A DNA stretch of 64,000 nt from Hymenobacter gummosus (GCF_003970915.1 NZ_RXOF01000006.1:62001-126000), one strand, 5' to 3'; counted from the first letter of the stretch, positions 25,317-36,005 are shown. The notes: generated by a model not told the origin, from the sequence alone. A program made the numbers and translations.

Positions 25317-27419
25317 ATGAAAAAAACGCTCCGCGCCTCCGCTCTACTGTTGCTGGCCACCGCCTTTGCCCGCCCCGCGGCGGCCCAAATCGTGGACCCA
25401 CCCGTGGTATTGCCGGAGGCCGGCGCGGGCGAGCCGGACACGGTGCGCGTGCGGCTGGAGCTGCAGCCCGATTCCCTGGTAGCCGAACCGGTGCAGATTG
25501 ACTCGGTGCGCCTGGCCTGGCTGCAGGCCCCGCCCGAAGCCCGGGACCTGATTTGTGACCGGGTGGGCTGCTTCGATACCGAGGTGCCGCACGCCATGAA
25601 CAACACGGTGCTGGCCCACATCAACTACTTCACGCTGCGCAACCGCCACTACATGCAGCGGGTGCTGGAGCGCGAAAACCTGTACTTCCCGCTGTTCGAG
25701 AAGTACCTGACCAAGTACAACCTGCCGCCCGACCTGAAATACCTGGCCGTGGTGGAGTCAGCGCTGATTCCGACGGCCAAGTCGCGGGTGGGCGCCACCG
25801 GGCTGTGGCAGTTTATGGGCCCCACGGCGGGTGATTTGCGCCTGCGCCGCGACGAGTGGGTGGACGAGCGGATGGACCCGGAAAAGGCCACCGAAGCCGC
25901 CTGCAAGCACCTGCGCTACCTCTACGGCGTGTTTCACGACTGGGAGCTGGTGCTGGCCGCCTACAACTGGGGCGCGGGCAACATTCAGCGGGTAATGCGC
26001 AAATCGGGCAAGCGCAATTTCTGGGACATGTACCCTTACATGCCCAAGGAGACACGCAACTACGTGCCCAGCTTCACGGCCATCATGTACGCCATGAAGT
26101 ACGCCCAGCAGCACCAGCTGCACTCCCCGGACCTGAAGTACCAGTACGCCCAGCCCATGGATACGCTGCGGCTCAACGGGCAGCCCTTCGACATGATGCG
26201 CCTGAGCCAGGCCCTGGGGCTTGATTCGGCCGCCATTGGGCGCTACAACCCCGAGCTGAAGCGCAGCTACCTGCCGCTGGGCTACCGCAGCTACGCGGTG
26301 CAGTTTCCGGCCAGCCTGCGCCCCGTGCTGCAGGAAGTCGACCGCAGCACCTTATTCACCTACTGCCTGCCGCAGTCGGCCCTGCCGACGCCTATTGCCC
26401 CGCTGCCGCCCCGGCTGGAGGGCGTAGAGCCCTTCCCCACGGCCCTGATGGCGGCTACGGAAAGCCGCCGCTCCTCGACCACCGCCGTGGCCGCGGCGCC
26501 GGCCGAAGCCCCGCGCACCCGCCGCAAGGTGCACACCGTGAAGCGCGGACAGACGCTGGCCGAGCTGGCGGAGTGGTACGGGGTGTCGCAGACGCAGCTG
26601 CGGCGCTGGAACAACCTGACCAAGGGCCGGGCCCTGAAGCCCAAGCAGCAGCTGGTGGTATTCCTGCCGGCCAAGGATGATGCCCCGGCGCCGAACAACG
26701 TGGCTGTGCGGCCCACCGCCGCCCCGGCCGTAGCAGCGGCCCCGCGCACCCCGGCCGAAATGGGCGTGAAAGTGACCAAGCAGCCGGTGCGCCCGGTGAG
26801 CAAGCCGGAGCCGACCGAATCGGAACCCGAAACGGTAGCCGCAGCCGCTCCGGCCCCTACCCCGGCAGCGGAAATGCGCAAATCGGTCCGCCCGACCCGC
26901 CCGGTAGCGGCCGCGCCGGCCAAGGAAGCCACGAAAGCCCCCGAGCCCGAGACGCCAGCCGCGCCGGAACCAACTACTATTGCCAGCGCCCCAAACACGG
27001 TTCAAGCTCAGCAGGACGCTGCTACCGAGTACGTCATCCGCAAGGGTGACTACCTGACCAAGCTGGCCCGGGAGCGGGGTGTATCGGTGGAACAGCTGGT
27101 GGCCTGGAACAACCTCAAATCGGAAGTGGTAGCGTCGGGCCAAAAGCTGCGCCTGACGCCGCCGACCGAGGCCGAGGCTGCGGCCAGTGAGGACGAAAAG
27201 CCAGCCGCCCCGGAAAAAGCCACCGCCCGCGCTGCCAAGCCCGACGGCCGGAAGCTGCCGCTGCCGGTGCAGCAGCGCGTGCACGTGGTGCAGCCCGGCG
27301 ACACGCTCTACAACATTTCGCGCCGCTATCAGGGCCTGACGGTGGAGCAGCTGCGCAAGCTGAATCACCTCAAATCGGACGAGGTGAAGCCGGGCCAGAA
27401 GCTCATCGTGGCCAGCTAA
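25317..27419 (+). CDS. MltD-like lytic transglycosylase with three LysM domains
   Basis: A 700-residue exported peptidoglycan-cleaving enzyme. It has a signal peptide (MKKTLRASALLLLATAFARP). The SLT domain (about 125-290) carries catalytic E147 in AVVESALIPTAKSRVGATGL, followed by WQFMGPTAGDL and LAAYNWGAGNIQRV. Three LysM peptidoglycan-binding domains follow: HTVKRGQTLAELAEWYGVSQ, YVIRKGDYLTKLARERGVSV and HVVQPGDTLYNISRRYQGLT. Long Ala/Pro/Thr/Glu-rich linkers separate them. It cuts glycan strands to leave 1,6-anhydro ends, so it is likely to act in wall remodelling or recycling. It lies 29 bases after gatA. Confidence 0.96.
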   Translation: MKKTLRASALLLLATAFARPAAAQIVDPPVVLPEAGAGEPDTVRVRLELQPDSLVAEPVQIDSVRLAWLQAPPEARDLICDRVGCFDTEVPHAMNNTVLAHINYFTLRNRHYMQRVLERENLYFPLFEKYLTKYNLPPDLKYLAVVESALIPTAKSRVGATGLWQFMGPTAGDLRLRRDEWVDERMDPEKATEAACKHLRYLYGVFHDWELVLAAYNWGAGNIQRVMRKSGKRNFWDMYPYMPKETRNYVPSFTAIMYAMKYAQQHQLHSPDLKYQYAQPMDTLRLNGQPFDMMRLSQALGLDSAAIGRYNPELKRSYLPLGYRSYAVQFPASLRPVLQEVDRSTLFTYCLPQSALPTPIAPLPPRLEGVEPFPTALMAATESRRSSTTAVAAAPAEAPRTRRKVHTVKRGQTLAELAEWYGVSQTQLRRWNNLTKGRALKPKQQLVVFLPAKDDAPAPNNVAVRPTAAPAVAAAPRTPAEMGVKVTKQPVRPVSKPEPTESEPETVAAAAPAPTPAAEMRKSVRPTRPVAAAPAKEATKAPEPETPAAPEPTTIASAPNTVQAQQDAATEYVIRKGDYLTKLARERGVSVEQLVAWNNLKSEVVASGQKLRLTPPTEAEAAASEDEKPAAPEKATARAAKPDGRKLPLPVQQRVHVVQPGDTLYNISRRYQGLTVEQLRKLNHLKSDEVKPGQKLIVAS

Positions 27420-27435
27420 ACCGGAATAACCGCAC

Positions 27436-27479
27436 GCAAAAGGGCGCCATCCTCGCGAGGATGGCGCCCTTTTGCTTTT
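27436..27479. terminator. Perfect 40-base palindromic terminator
   Basis: Bases 27436-27455 and 27456-27475 are exact reverse complements with no loop spacer; the core is AAAAGGGCGCCATCC / GGATGGCGCCCTTTT, followed by a T-run. It can stop transcription from both sides between the transglycosylase and sprA. Confidence 0.92.
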
Positions 27480-27789
27480 TGGGTCAAGCTGGCGGCCGAC
27501 TGCCCGGTTACAGCAGCGTGATACGCTTTACCACCTTCGCCGCCCACGGTATACAGTCCCAGGCACTGGCAGCAGGGTCAGTCCTCGGCGGGTTTGGGGA
27601 CGCCCGGCAACATGGCGGCCGGGGCCGGGCGCCCCTACTCCGCCACTTCCACGGTAACGCTGGCCGGCTTGATTATCGGTGGTACAAAGCAGCGCGCAGC
27701 CCCGTTGCCGGAACTGCGCGCTATCCAGGCTCTGATTGCCCTCCGAACGCGGAGCCGCTGGGCAACAAATCCGTCCGGCTTCCGCAGCC
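27480..27789. other. Spacer without a visible gene
   Basis: About 310 bases lie between the palindromic terminator and the end of sprA. The open frames here are short and show no family resemblance, signal peptide or start-site context. I see no RNA gene. Confidence 0.4.
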
Positions 27790-30700
27790 CTACTGCGAAA
27801 GGCTGTAGCGCAGCTGCAGGCCGCCTTCGGTGGCGGCGTTTTTGAAGGAGGTGGTATTGCCGCGGGGCTGCGACACGTTGCGGGTGAAGTAGAACTGCAG
27901 GTTCAGGCGCTGGTTGACCACGTAGTCGATGGTCGGGCGCAGCTGGAACTGGCGGTTGCCGTTGGTTACCTGTCGGGTGGGGCGGCCCACGGCACCCGCG
28001 TCGGTGCGGGAGGCAGGCGCCACCACGTCCACGATGCTGTGCTGGATGGTAACGTTGTCGCGGACGGAGAGGTCGAGGCGGGCATTCAGCTCGTTGCGCA
28101 GCACCCGCTGCTCGCCCTTGATGCGGAACGGAATGCGGAAGCGGTTGGTGGTGTAGCCGAAGCCCACGGTCAGCGTCTTGTTGCGCAGCTCCGTCACCTG
28201 AGCGTTGGTGGTGTTCAGAGCCAAGCTGCGGTCAATGCCGTAGTCAAGGCGGCCGTTCACTTTCTCCAGGGTCTGGAAGTTCAGGCCCACCAGCGGCGCC
28301 AGGCGCTCGGTAATCACCACCTGGTTGATGATGTAGTACGGCACATACTGCCGGTCCTGATTGACTACCGTGGCCAAGCCATCCGGCTCGCTGCCGTATT
28401 GCGTGGAGGTGGTGTAGCCCAGAATCTGGTATTCCGAGGAATAGGAGTGCGTAATGGCCACCGAGCGGAGGTACTGCTTCACGAAGGCCAGGTTCGACAG
28501 CCCGTTGTAGTCGACGCGCCAGTTCGGGACGGGCAGCTGACCGAAGGGGTTGAAACGTTCCGACTTGAAGCTGTTGGAGCTGCGGCCACGGTAGGCGTCG
28601 AGGAAGGCCGGCAGCAGCACGTCCTGCGAGTTGTAGCCGTAGATGCCGTTCTGCGCGGTGTTGTCGTTCTGCAGGGTGTTGCGCACCGTCTGGCGGTTTT
28701 CCACGAAGCGGTTAAACGACTTCGACACGTACTCCTTGTCCAGGTCGCCGAACAGGGTATTCAGGGCGAAGAACGTGGTGCTGAACGAGCCCGAGCCCAA
28801 CGGCAGCTGCGGCGCCAGCTGCCCTCCGGGCAGCGGCAGCAAGGATACCGTGTCGATGGCCAGGCGGTAAAACGCCTCGCGGTTGCGCACCTGCTGCTGC
28901 TTGGCCTCCAGCTGGATGTTGAAGTCGCGGATGGGCTCCAGCGACGTGCGAATCTGCAGGTTCTGGGTTTTCAGGGAGCTGAGCGGCGTGTTCAGCAGGT
29001 CGCTGCGGTCGGTGTACCATTCGTTGCGGCGGGCCCGGTCGTACAGGTCCTGCAGCTGGTACTGCTGGCCCAGGATGAAGGGTACGCCCGGGGCCGTGAA
29101 GTCGTCGTTCAGGCCGAAGAAGCGCGTTTTGGGCAGGTAGCCCGGCAGCAGCATGCCCGAGGTCTGGGTGAAGGTGAAGTTCAGCGAGCGGGCCGTCATC
29201 AGGGAGCGAAGCACGGCCTTGAGCACCTTCAGCTCCGGCCCCTTGGCCGTATCGGCCGGGGCATCGGTTTTGGCACCCTGACCGGCGGCGCCGGCCAGCT
29301 CCGAGGGGCCGCGGCGCAGGCGGTCCATGGTGCTCTGGGCGGGCTTGCCGGCAGCCGCGCCCCCGGCCGGGGCGTTATTGATGATGTTGAGAAACTTGAC
29401 CTTGTTGTAAAGCTTCACCAGGTCGATGCGGCCGTTCAGGCTCACGTCGCGGCTGTTCTGGATGGTGTTGCCCACGTTCACCTTGGTGGAAGCCGTGTCA
29501 GTCGGGTCGAAAGTGCCGTTGGGCAGCAGCGTCGGGTTGGGGGCGCGCAGGGCGGTGGAGGCCGCCTGCCAGCTGTAGTTGGCCGCGTAGCGCGCGTCGG
29601 CCGACAGCCAGTCGGTAAGCGGGAACTTGTCGAGGGGCAGGCGGTAAGTCACGGCCACCGTCTGGTTGAAGTTGGTGGTGCGCCCGCCCTCGGCTAGGTT
29701 ATCTTTCAGCAACTGGCGGTTGCGCCGGGCCTCGTCCGAGTCGCCGATGGTGCGGCCCCGGCCTTCGTCCACGCTGCTGCGGTTGGTGGCGGTGTAGTCC
29801 AGAATCAGGCTCTTCGTCAAATCCCACTTCAGGTCGTAGATGCGGTTGATGAAGAAGCTTTTCTGGAACACGCCCGGAATGCCGTCGGTGGTGGGCACTT
29901 CGCCGATGCCCGCCGTGCGCTGCAGGAACCGCTCGTTGTAGCGGCGGTCCAGGTCGGCGCGGAAGGCGAAGCGCGAGGGCAGCGGGGTGAAGTTCAGCTC
30001 CTGCAGCAGCTTCAGGTAGGGCGAGTTCAGGGCCTTCACCTTGCTCAGCGGCGCGAAGGATTTCGGCGTGGGCTGGTAGGTGTAGGCCAGCGCCCCGGTG
30101 TAGGTGCGCGTGAAGTCCCGGTCGGTCTGAATATCGGTGTGCAGACGCTCGGTGAGGGAGTAGCTCAGCGCCAGGTTCTCGATGTCGTAGGGCTTGGGCT
30201 TGCGCTCCGGGTTGGTGCGCTCCTTGCGCACGTTCAGCAGACTTATCGACTTACTGCGCGTCTGGTCAGTGACTTCGCGCCTATAGTTCGCCCGGTCGCC
30301 GTCGGAGGCAAACTTGCTTTCCAGGGACTTGCTCAGCTCCATGTCCGGGTCGAGCGGGTCGTACTTGGGCGAGCGGCTTTCGATGCCGGCCTGCAGCAGC
30401 ACCGGCACGCGCAGGCCCAGCTTCTCGGGCAGGAACTTGTCGGCCGCAATGGCCGCATTCACGTCGCCGCGGGCAATGTTGTCGATGGAGCGCTGCGAGG
30501 GACGGTCCTGCAGGGCGCCGAAGCCCACGGAGGTAAACGAGCCGGTAGCGGTGATGTTGGCCACGTCGGCCAGGCGGGTGTTGAAGCGGGCCGTAGCGGC
30601 CCAGCCGCCCTGGTTCTCGAAGTCCTGCACGCGCAGTTCGTCGGCCCAGAGGCAGAGCGTCTGGTCGGCGCCCTGGCCGCCGTCGGAGGGGTTCAGCACC

Positions 30701-33700
30701 CCGATCATCAGGCCCTGCAAGGCGCTCAGGTCGGGGTTGCCGACCACCGTGATGGTGGCGGTGCTGATGATTTCGCCGTTTTTGCCCTTCACTTCGTAGG
30801 TGGTCGAGTAGGGCACCAGCAGGCTGGCCCCGGCGCGGGCGCGCTGGGCTTTCAGGTTCACGAAGGCTTCCAGGTCCAGCTCCACGCGGTTGGCCGCCGG
30901 CCACACCGATTCGGGGTCCGTGGAGGTGCTGCGCGTGATGGTCAGCGGCAGCGAGTACTGGTAGTAGTTCTGGGTGTAGTCGGTACCGACGCGCACGAAG
31001 CCCTGGGCTTGGTTGTCGCGCAGGTTCGGGTCCACGCTTTCGGCGTGCAGAAACAGCTTGAGCTTCTTGTAGCGCAGCAGGTTCAGGTTCACGTTCTTGT
31101 AGGCCGCCTTGGCGAAGCCGTCGTTCAGGCCTTCCACGCACAGGCGCAAGGACTGCTCGTTCTGCTGGCGCAGGGTGGTCGTCGAGCCGTATTCCCGGTC
31201 GCGCTCAATGCCGGGGGGCGTCACGTAGGGAATAGCGCCGCCGGTGGAAGCGCCGTTTTCCTCGATGCCCACCGTCGAAATGGCGAAGGAGTTGGCGTCG
31301 GTCGAGCAGTTGACGCAGGGCTGGGCGCCGGGCTGGGTGATGACGTTCAGGTAGCGGCGCCACTGGTTGGCAATGAACTGCATCTGCGCAAAGCGCATTA
31401 CCACCGGCCGGTCCCAGCCGGTGAGGTACATGCGCAGGAAGCGGATGGACTTGTAGCCAAACTCGCCCGGGGCCCCCACGACGCCTTTGTTGGGGTCGCG
31501 AATCGGAATGCGGAACAGGTACCACGACACGTCGTCCCCGTTGATGGGGTTCGTTACCTTGTCCACGATGTAGTTGCTGCCCACTTCCAGCTGCCCGCGC
31601 CGCAGCGGCACGCGGTACTCGTAGTAGCGCTCCGTGTCGGTAATGACGTTGTCGCGGTTCAGGTCTTCCTTGTCGGGGAAGGCGGTGGAGCTTTGCGTCC
31701 CGCTGGTGCGCGAGTTGCCCTCCATGCCGTTGAAGTTCTTGTAGCGGCCCAGAATCTGGGTGCCGCCGGTCACGTTGCTGTCGTAGAACGGGTCGAGGTG
31801 GTGCAGGAAGTTGTCGGCCGAGGGGTCATCGAAGGCGGCGTAGCCCGGGATGGTGTTGAAGAACTGCTGCTCCTCGGTGGAGGTCAGCCCGTCGATGCCC
31901 ACGTCCTGCAGGTCACGGCCGCCGGGGGCGGTGCTGAAGGCGTCGGTCAGGAACTGTAGGCGCGTGGCCCGGCCCCACGCGGTCGTCTGCAGATCGGGGT
32001 TCTGGTCCTTGGGCAGGTTGTTGTTGTCGGGCAGGCCGTTCTCGAACTCGTACACGCCGTCCTTGAGCACGTCTTCCGACACCGAGCCCAGGTTGAAGTA
32101 CAGCTCCCCGCCCACGTTATTGTCGCCGGCGTCCACCGGCGTATTCTCCGAGTCGTCGATGTTGCTCTGCCCGCTCCGGGTGCTCTTGATGAAGGGGTCC
32201 ATCATCCAGAACTCCAGGTACTCCACGTTGGCGTTGTCGAAATCGGTGTCGAAGGTGATTTCGCGCGAGATGCCGCCGTAGTTGCGGCGCGCATCGCCCA
32301 ACAGCCGCCGCCCGCCCGAGGCCGGGTCCACGTTCGGGGAGTAGTTGTACTGGCCCCGTTCGTTGGGGTAGTAGGCCAGGTCGAAGGTGTTTTCGTAGGT
32401 GTTGCCCAGCGCCCCGTTGTCGCGGTTGGGGTAGATTTCGGCCCGGGTAATGCCGCGGGTGTAGTGGTTCAGCAGCGTTTCGGGCCGAATATTACCGGGC
32501 TTCGAGGGTCCGTTGGTGAAGTAGGTCTGGTCGATGGTGTACCAGGCCAGCTTGGCGCGTCGGTCGGCCGAAGCGCGGCCGGGCGCATCCCCGCCCAAGG
32601 GCGTCGGCGTCGAGGAGAGGCGCCAGGGGTTGGTCGTATTGTTGTTGCCCAGGGTGTAGGGCGTGCGGGCGTTTTCGAAGTCGTCGAGGTACGACACCCC
32701 GTCTTCGCCACGGCCCAGGCGCGAGCGGCCCGGGATAAACTTCGCCACTTCCCCGCTAAAGGCCACCGACGAAGGCGCCTTGGTATTGACGAAGGGCAGC
32801 GCGTCGATGTACTTGGTCAGCACCCGCGACTCGCGCCGCAGGCTCATGTCCAGCCCGATGATGGTGTTGTTGCTCGGCTCGTCGCCCACGTTTACGCGGT
32901 TGATGCCCGGCGCCTGATTTTCAATCAGGTGCATCACCGTGCTACCGAAGTTCAGGTCGTCCGACACCTTGTAGTCGAAGCGGGTACCCAGCAGCTTGCG
33001 GGGCAGCACCTGCACCACGGCGTCGCGCTCAAACTCCACCCGCAGCTCGGCGGCCGAGTTCAGGTAGCTGGCGTTCAGAATCTTGACCTTGGCCTGGTCG
33101 TAGAATACCTGGTAGTCCTGGCCCTCGGTGAGCAGCGTCGTGCCCGAGTACACCCGCACCGAGCCCTCCGGAATGCGGATGCCCGGCAGGGTAATTTCGT
33201 CGGTGGCGGTGGCGGCGTAGCGGCCTTTCAGGAAGAACTTATCCTTTTCCTGCCGCTGCTGCGCGTCGCTCTGTACTTCGGTGTACAGCTCGTTGTATAC
33301 GTACTTGCGAATCAAGTCCTCCTCCGTAGCCGGGTCGAACTTGTTCTGCAGGTAAGCGCCGAAGGGCTCCACCACCGGGAAGATGATCTTGCCCAGCTCC
33401 GGGTCGATAGTCAGGCCCTGCAGGAAGTCGAAGTTACCGTCGGCCGGCCGGTCGTTGTTGGGGTTGACGTTGTCCAGGTTCAGCACCTGGGTCAGCGGAA
33501 TGTTCTTCAGGATGTTTTCCCGCCCTTCCTTGAGCGAGAGAATGTCGACGCCCGTCACGTCGTCCTTATAGATGATGTCGAGGCGGAACTGGTCCCGGCT
33601 GAGCTGCGAGGCATTCAGCGCGTAGATGTTCTTCATCATCAGGTCGAAGGTGGGCAGGTTGCCGGTCAGCAGCCGCTCGTTGCCATTCGGGTTGGTGGGC

Positions 33701-35361
33701 GAAGGCAGGTTTATCGACGGGTCGTTGCTCAGCGGGTCCACCAGGTCCACGCCGGGGTTGGTGGCGCGCAGCAGCTTGAGGAATACCACCCCGTTGTCGG
33801 CCACGTTGCCGTAGCTGTCGTTGCCCACTTCCCCCACGCGGTAGGACTTGCCGTTGAACACGTACTCGTACGACACGGCCAGCACCTGCTCGGGCAGTAG
33901 CGGCGTATTCAGCGAAATGTAGCCGAGTTGGGCGTTGAAGGTGTACTCGCGCGGGTCGAGCTTGCGCGCCCGCACCCGCTCATAGTCCACGGTTTTCGCC
34001 AGCCCCTGCCCCTGCAGGAAGCCGTCCACCGCCTGCACGTCGCGGTTGCTTGAATTGGTGGCCGGCAGGATTTCGAACAGGGAGTTGACGCTGTTGTCGG
34101 CCGGCTGGTTCTGGCGACCAGGCTTCACGAAGGGCCGCCGGTAGAGGCGGCGCGGCTCGCCCACGTCCTGCAGCGCCACCACGTTGCGCAGCGTCTCGGT
34201 GGTGCGGTTGTCGTTGGTCACGTACACGTCCACGCGGCGCACCTCCACCCCGCTCTGCACGGTGGGCAGGTTGCGCAGCACCCCGTCGTACCGGTCGCGG
34301 AAGTAGTGCGAGAGGAAGAAGTGGCGGTTGGCTTCGTACTGCGACGCCTTGATTTCGAAGTTGCGCGACTGGGCCCCGTTCTGCACGGTCACTTCGTCGG
34401 CGGTGCCGCGCAGCTGGGCGGCCACGCTGGTCACGCTCAGCCGCCCGAACTGCATCTGCGTCTTCACCCCGAACAGGTTCTGCCCGCCCTGCACCAGGGA
34501 GTTGTTCAGCGGCAACGACACGTTGCCCATCTCCACCTTGCGCAGGATGTCGGTGTCGTAGCCCGTGAAATCGGCCTTGATCTGGTTTTCGAAGTCGAAA
34601 GCCGCCCGGGTGTCGTAGTTGAAGAGGATTTTCAGCTTGTCCCCAATCTGCCCGGTCAGGTTCAGGTTGAAGTTCTGCTGGAAGTTGAAGTCCCCGTTGC
34701 GGCGCTGGCGCAGCGTCAGGTTGGGGTTGTCGTTGAAGTTCTGCCGCCAGCCTAGCGACACCGTGGCCGAGCCGTTGGGCCGGATGTCGATAAACTCGCC
34801 GCCAAAGATGCGGCCCAGGCCCGGGGCCAGGTAAATCTTCGGAATCAGGCGCTTGGCCACCGTGGTGCCGGGCGCGCCGGCTACCCCGCCCTCCGCCTTG
34901 TTGCGGAAGTAATTGCGGATGGCCTGCTGCTCCTGCAGCTTCTGAAACTCGGCGTAGCTCAGGCGGGCCGGGTCGCGGAAGTCGATGTCGGCGCCAACAT
35001 TTTCCTCCAGGTCCACGTAATCCAGGGAGTCGCCCAGCGTTACTTCCCGCTTCACGTTGCCCGGCAAGGGCAAAATCAGCGGGGAGCGGTGCTGCCGGTC
35101 GGTCAGGAAGTTGCCTTTGCGGTCCTGCGGGGCCACGCGGGGGCGCCGGCCGGGCCGGTAGCGCACGGTATCGCCGGGCACCGGCCGGGTAGTATCCGGC
35201 GGGGCCAGTAGCGGGGCGTGCGGATGGGCTTTCATCCAGCTCCAGAGCTGCGAAAAGGCAAACGACGGTTTTCCGGCCGGTTCGGCCTGGGACCACCACG
35301 TCAGCATCGACGCAACAACGACGGAGGAAAGGGTGGTGAGGGACTTAGTACCGGTGGTCAA
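27790..35361 (-). CDS. sprA: T9SS outer-membrane translocon SprA
   Basis: A 2523-residue protein, the giant beta-barrel pore of the type IX secretion system (about 36 strands in the Flavobacterium johnsoniae structure). The N-terminal SprA motifs are visible: RLIPKIYLAPGLGRIFGGEF, NFNDNPNLTLRQRRNGDFNF and FDFENQIKADFTGYDTDILR. A very long run of alternating strands then reaches the C-terminus, ending GGLQLRYSLSQ. Its length compares with about 2400 residues in F. johnsoniae. It should carry the CTD-bearing proteins at 2073, 46722, 53907 and 58423 across the outer membrane. It follows ruvA by 38 bases in the same direction, so the two are probably one transcript. Confidence 0.97.
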   Translation of the reverse strand: MTTGTKSLTTLSSVVVASMLTWWSQAEPAGKPSFAFSQLWSWMKAHPHAPLLAPPDTTRPVPGDTVRYRPGRRPRVAPQDRKGNFLTDRQHRSPLILPLPGNVKREVTLGDSLDYVDLEENVGADIDFRDPARLSYAEFQKLQEQQAIRNYFRNKAEGGVAGAPGTTVAKRLIPKIYLAPGLGRIFGGEFIDIRPNGSATVSLGWRQNFNDNPNLTLRQRRNGDFNFQQNFNLNLTGQIGDKLKILFNYDTRAAFDFENQIKADFTGYDTDILRKVEMGNVSLPLNNSLVQGGQNLFGVKTQMQFGRLSVTSVAAQLRGTADEVTVQNGAQSRNFEIKASQYEANRHFFLSHYFRDRYDGVLRNLPTVQSGVEVRRVDVYVTNDNRTTETLRNVVALQDVGEPRRLYRRPFVKPGRQNQPADNSVNSLFEILPATNSSNRDVQAVDGFLQGQGLAKTVDYERVRARKLDPREYTFNAQLGYISLNTPLLPEQVLAVSYEYVFNGKSYRVGEVGNDSYGNVADNGVVFLKLLRATNPGVDLVDPLSNDPSINLPSPTNPNGNERLLTGNLPTFDLMMKNIYALNASQLSRDQFRLDIIYKDDVTGVDILSLKEGRENILKNIPLTQVLNLDNVNPNNDRPADGNFDFLQGLTIDPELGKIIFPVVEPFGAYLQNKFDPATEEDLIRKYVYNELYTEVQSDAQQRQEKDKFFLKGRYAATATDEITLPGIRIPEGSVRVYSGTTLLTEGQDYQVFYDQAKVKILNASYLNSAAELRVEFERDAVVQVLPRKLLGTRFDYKVSDDLNFGSTVMHLIENQAPGINRVNVGDEPSNNTIIGLDMSLRRESRVLTKYIDALPFVNTKAPSSVAFSGEVAKFIPGRSRLGRGEDGVSYLDDFENARTPYTLGNNNTTNPWRLSSTPTPLGGDAPGRASADRRAKLAWYTIDQTYFTNGPSKPGNIRPETLLNHYTRGITRAEIYPNRDNGALGNTYENTFDLAYYPNERGQYNYSPNVDPASGGRRLLGDARRNYGGISREITFDTDFDNANVEYLEFWMMDPFIKSTRSGQSNIDDSENTPVDAGDNNVGGELYFNLGSVSEDVLKDGVYEFENGLPDNNNLPKDQNPDLQTTAWGRATRLQFLTDAFSTAPGGRDLQDVGIDGLTSTEEQQFFNTIPGYAAFDDPSADNFLHHLDPFYDSNVTGGTQILGRYKNFNGMEGNSRTSGTQSSTAFPDKEDLNRDNVITDTERYYEYRVPLRRGQLEVGSNYIVDKVTNPINGDDVSWYLFRIPIRDPNKGVVGAPGEFGYKSIRFLRMYLTGWDRPVVMRFAQMQFIANQWRRYLNVITQPGAQPCVNCSTDANSFAISTVGIEENGASTGGAIPYVTPPGIERDREYGSTTTLRQQNEQSLRLCVEGLNDGFAKAAYKNVNLNLLRYKKLKLFLHAESVDPNLRDNQAQGFVRVGTDYTQNYYQYSLPLTITRSTSTDPESVWPAANRVELDLEAFVNLKAQRARAGASLLVPYSTTYEVKGKNGEIISTATITVVGNPDLSALQGLMIGVLNPSDGGQGADQTLCLWADELRVQDFENQGGWAATARFNTRLADVANITATGSFTSVGFGALQDRPSQRSIDNIARGDVNAAIAADKFLPEKLGLRVPVLLQAGIESRSPKYDPLDPDMELSKSLESKFASDGDRANYRREVTDQTRSKSISLLNVRKERTNPERKPKPYDIENLALSYSLTERLHTDIQTDRDFTRTYTGALAYTYQPTPKSFAPLSKVKALNSPYLKLLQELNFTPLPSRFAFRADLDRRYNERFLQRTAGIGEVPTTDGIPGVFQKSFFINRIYDLKWDLTKSLILDYTATNRSSVDEGRGRTIGDSDEARRNRQLLKDNLAEGGRTTNFNQTVAVTYRLPLDKFPLTDWLSADARYAANYSWQAASTALRAPNPTLLPNGTFDPTDTASTKVNVGNTIQNSRDVSLNGRIDLVKLYNKVKFLNIINNAPAGGAAAGKPAQSTMDRLRRGPSELAGAAGQGAKTDAPADTAKGPELKVLKAVLRSLMTARSLNFTFTQTSGMLLPGYLPKTRFFGLNDDFTAPGVPFILGQQYQLQDLYDRARRNEWYTDRSDLLNTPLSSLKTQNLQIRTSLEPIRDFNIQLEAKQQQVRNREAFYRLAIDTVSLLPLPGGQLAPQLPLGSGSFSTTFFALNTLFGDLDKEYVSKSFNRFVENRQTVRNTLQNDNTAQNGIYGYNSQDVLLPAFLDAYRGRSSNSFKSERFNPFGQLPVPNWRVDYNGLSNLAFVKQYLRSVAITHSYSSEYQILGYTTSTQYGSEPDGLATVVNQDRQYVPYYIINQVVITERLAPLVGLNFQTLEKVNGRLDYGIDRSLALNTTNAQVTELRNKTLTVGFGYTTNRFRIPFRIKGEQRVLRNELNARLDLSVRDNVTIQHSIVDVVAPASRTDAGAVGRPTRQVTNGNRQFQLRPTIDYVVNQRLNLQFYFTRNVSQPRGNTTSFKNAATEGGLQLRYSLSQ

Positions 35362-35399
35362 GCAAGCAGAAACGAAAGGGCCTTGCGGCCCGCGAAAAC

Positions 35400-36005
35400 C
35401 TAATTCGACTTAAGAGCAAATTTAATTAAATCCTCCACGCTCAGGTCGTTGCCGTGCTTCTGCTGAATGCCATCCAACGTCTTCTCGGCCGCGGCCCGCG
35501 CAAAGCCCAGCGTCACTAGCGCGGCTAACGCTTCGGCGCGGTTTGTATTGTGCTGACGAGCCAGCGGCACGGTGTCCACGCCGGCCTTGGCCAGCAACTC
35601 ATCCTTGCGCAGCTTGTCGCGCAAGTCCAGCACGATGCGCTGGGCCGTCTTGGGCCCTACGCCCTTGATGGCCTGGATGGAGCGCACGTCTTCCTGCACG
35701 ATGGCCTGCCGGATTTCGCCCACCGACATCGACGAGACGATGACGATGCCCGTGCCCGGCCCGATGCCCGACACCGAAATCAGGTGCATAAACAGCGCCT
35801 TCTCGTTCGGGTCGAGGAAGCCGTACAGGGCCTGCCCGTCCTCCTTGATGTGCTGGTAGGTGTAGAGCTTGGCCTTTTCCCCGTCGGCGGGCAGCTTGGA
35901 GTAGGTAGCCAGCGAAATCTTTACTTCGTAGCCCACGCCCTGCACATCAATAATGGCTTGGGTGGGGTCTTTATAAGCGAGTTTACCGTCGAGGTAGGCA
36001 ATCAT
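35400..36005 (-). CDS. ruvA: Holliday junction branch-migration protein RuvA
   Basis: A 201-residue protein of family length. RuvA tetramers grip a Holliday junction and load the RuvB motor. The three parts are visible: the OB-fold start MIAYLDGKLAYKDPTQAIID with VGYEVKIS, two helix-hairpin-helix motifs (ISVSGIGPGTGIVI and IKGVGPKTAQRIVLDLRDKL), and the C-terminal three-helix domain AEALAALVTLGFARAAAEKT that contacts RuvB. It lies between maeB and sprA, a gene order known in other Bacteroidota. Neither ruvB nor ruvC is in the window. Confidence 0.97.
   Translation of the reverse strand: MIAYLDGKLAYKDPTQAIIDVQGVGYEVKISLATYSKLPADGEKAKLYTYQHIKEDGQALYGFLDPNEKALFMHLISVSGIGPGTGIVIVSSMSVGEIRQAIVQEDVRSIQAIKGVGPKTAQRIVLDLRDKLRKDELLAKAGVDTVPLARQHNTNRAEALAALVTLGFARAAAEKTLDGIQQKHGNDLSVEDLIKFALKSN

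Noticed and set aside
27736-31959. Long plus-strand frames over sprA (at 27736 and 30139)
   Set aside because: They are antisense to a clear SprA and have His/Val/Gly-rich low-information composition with no domain.
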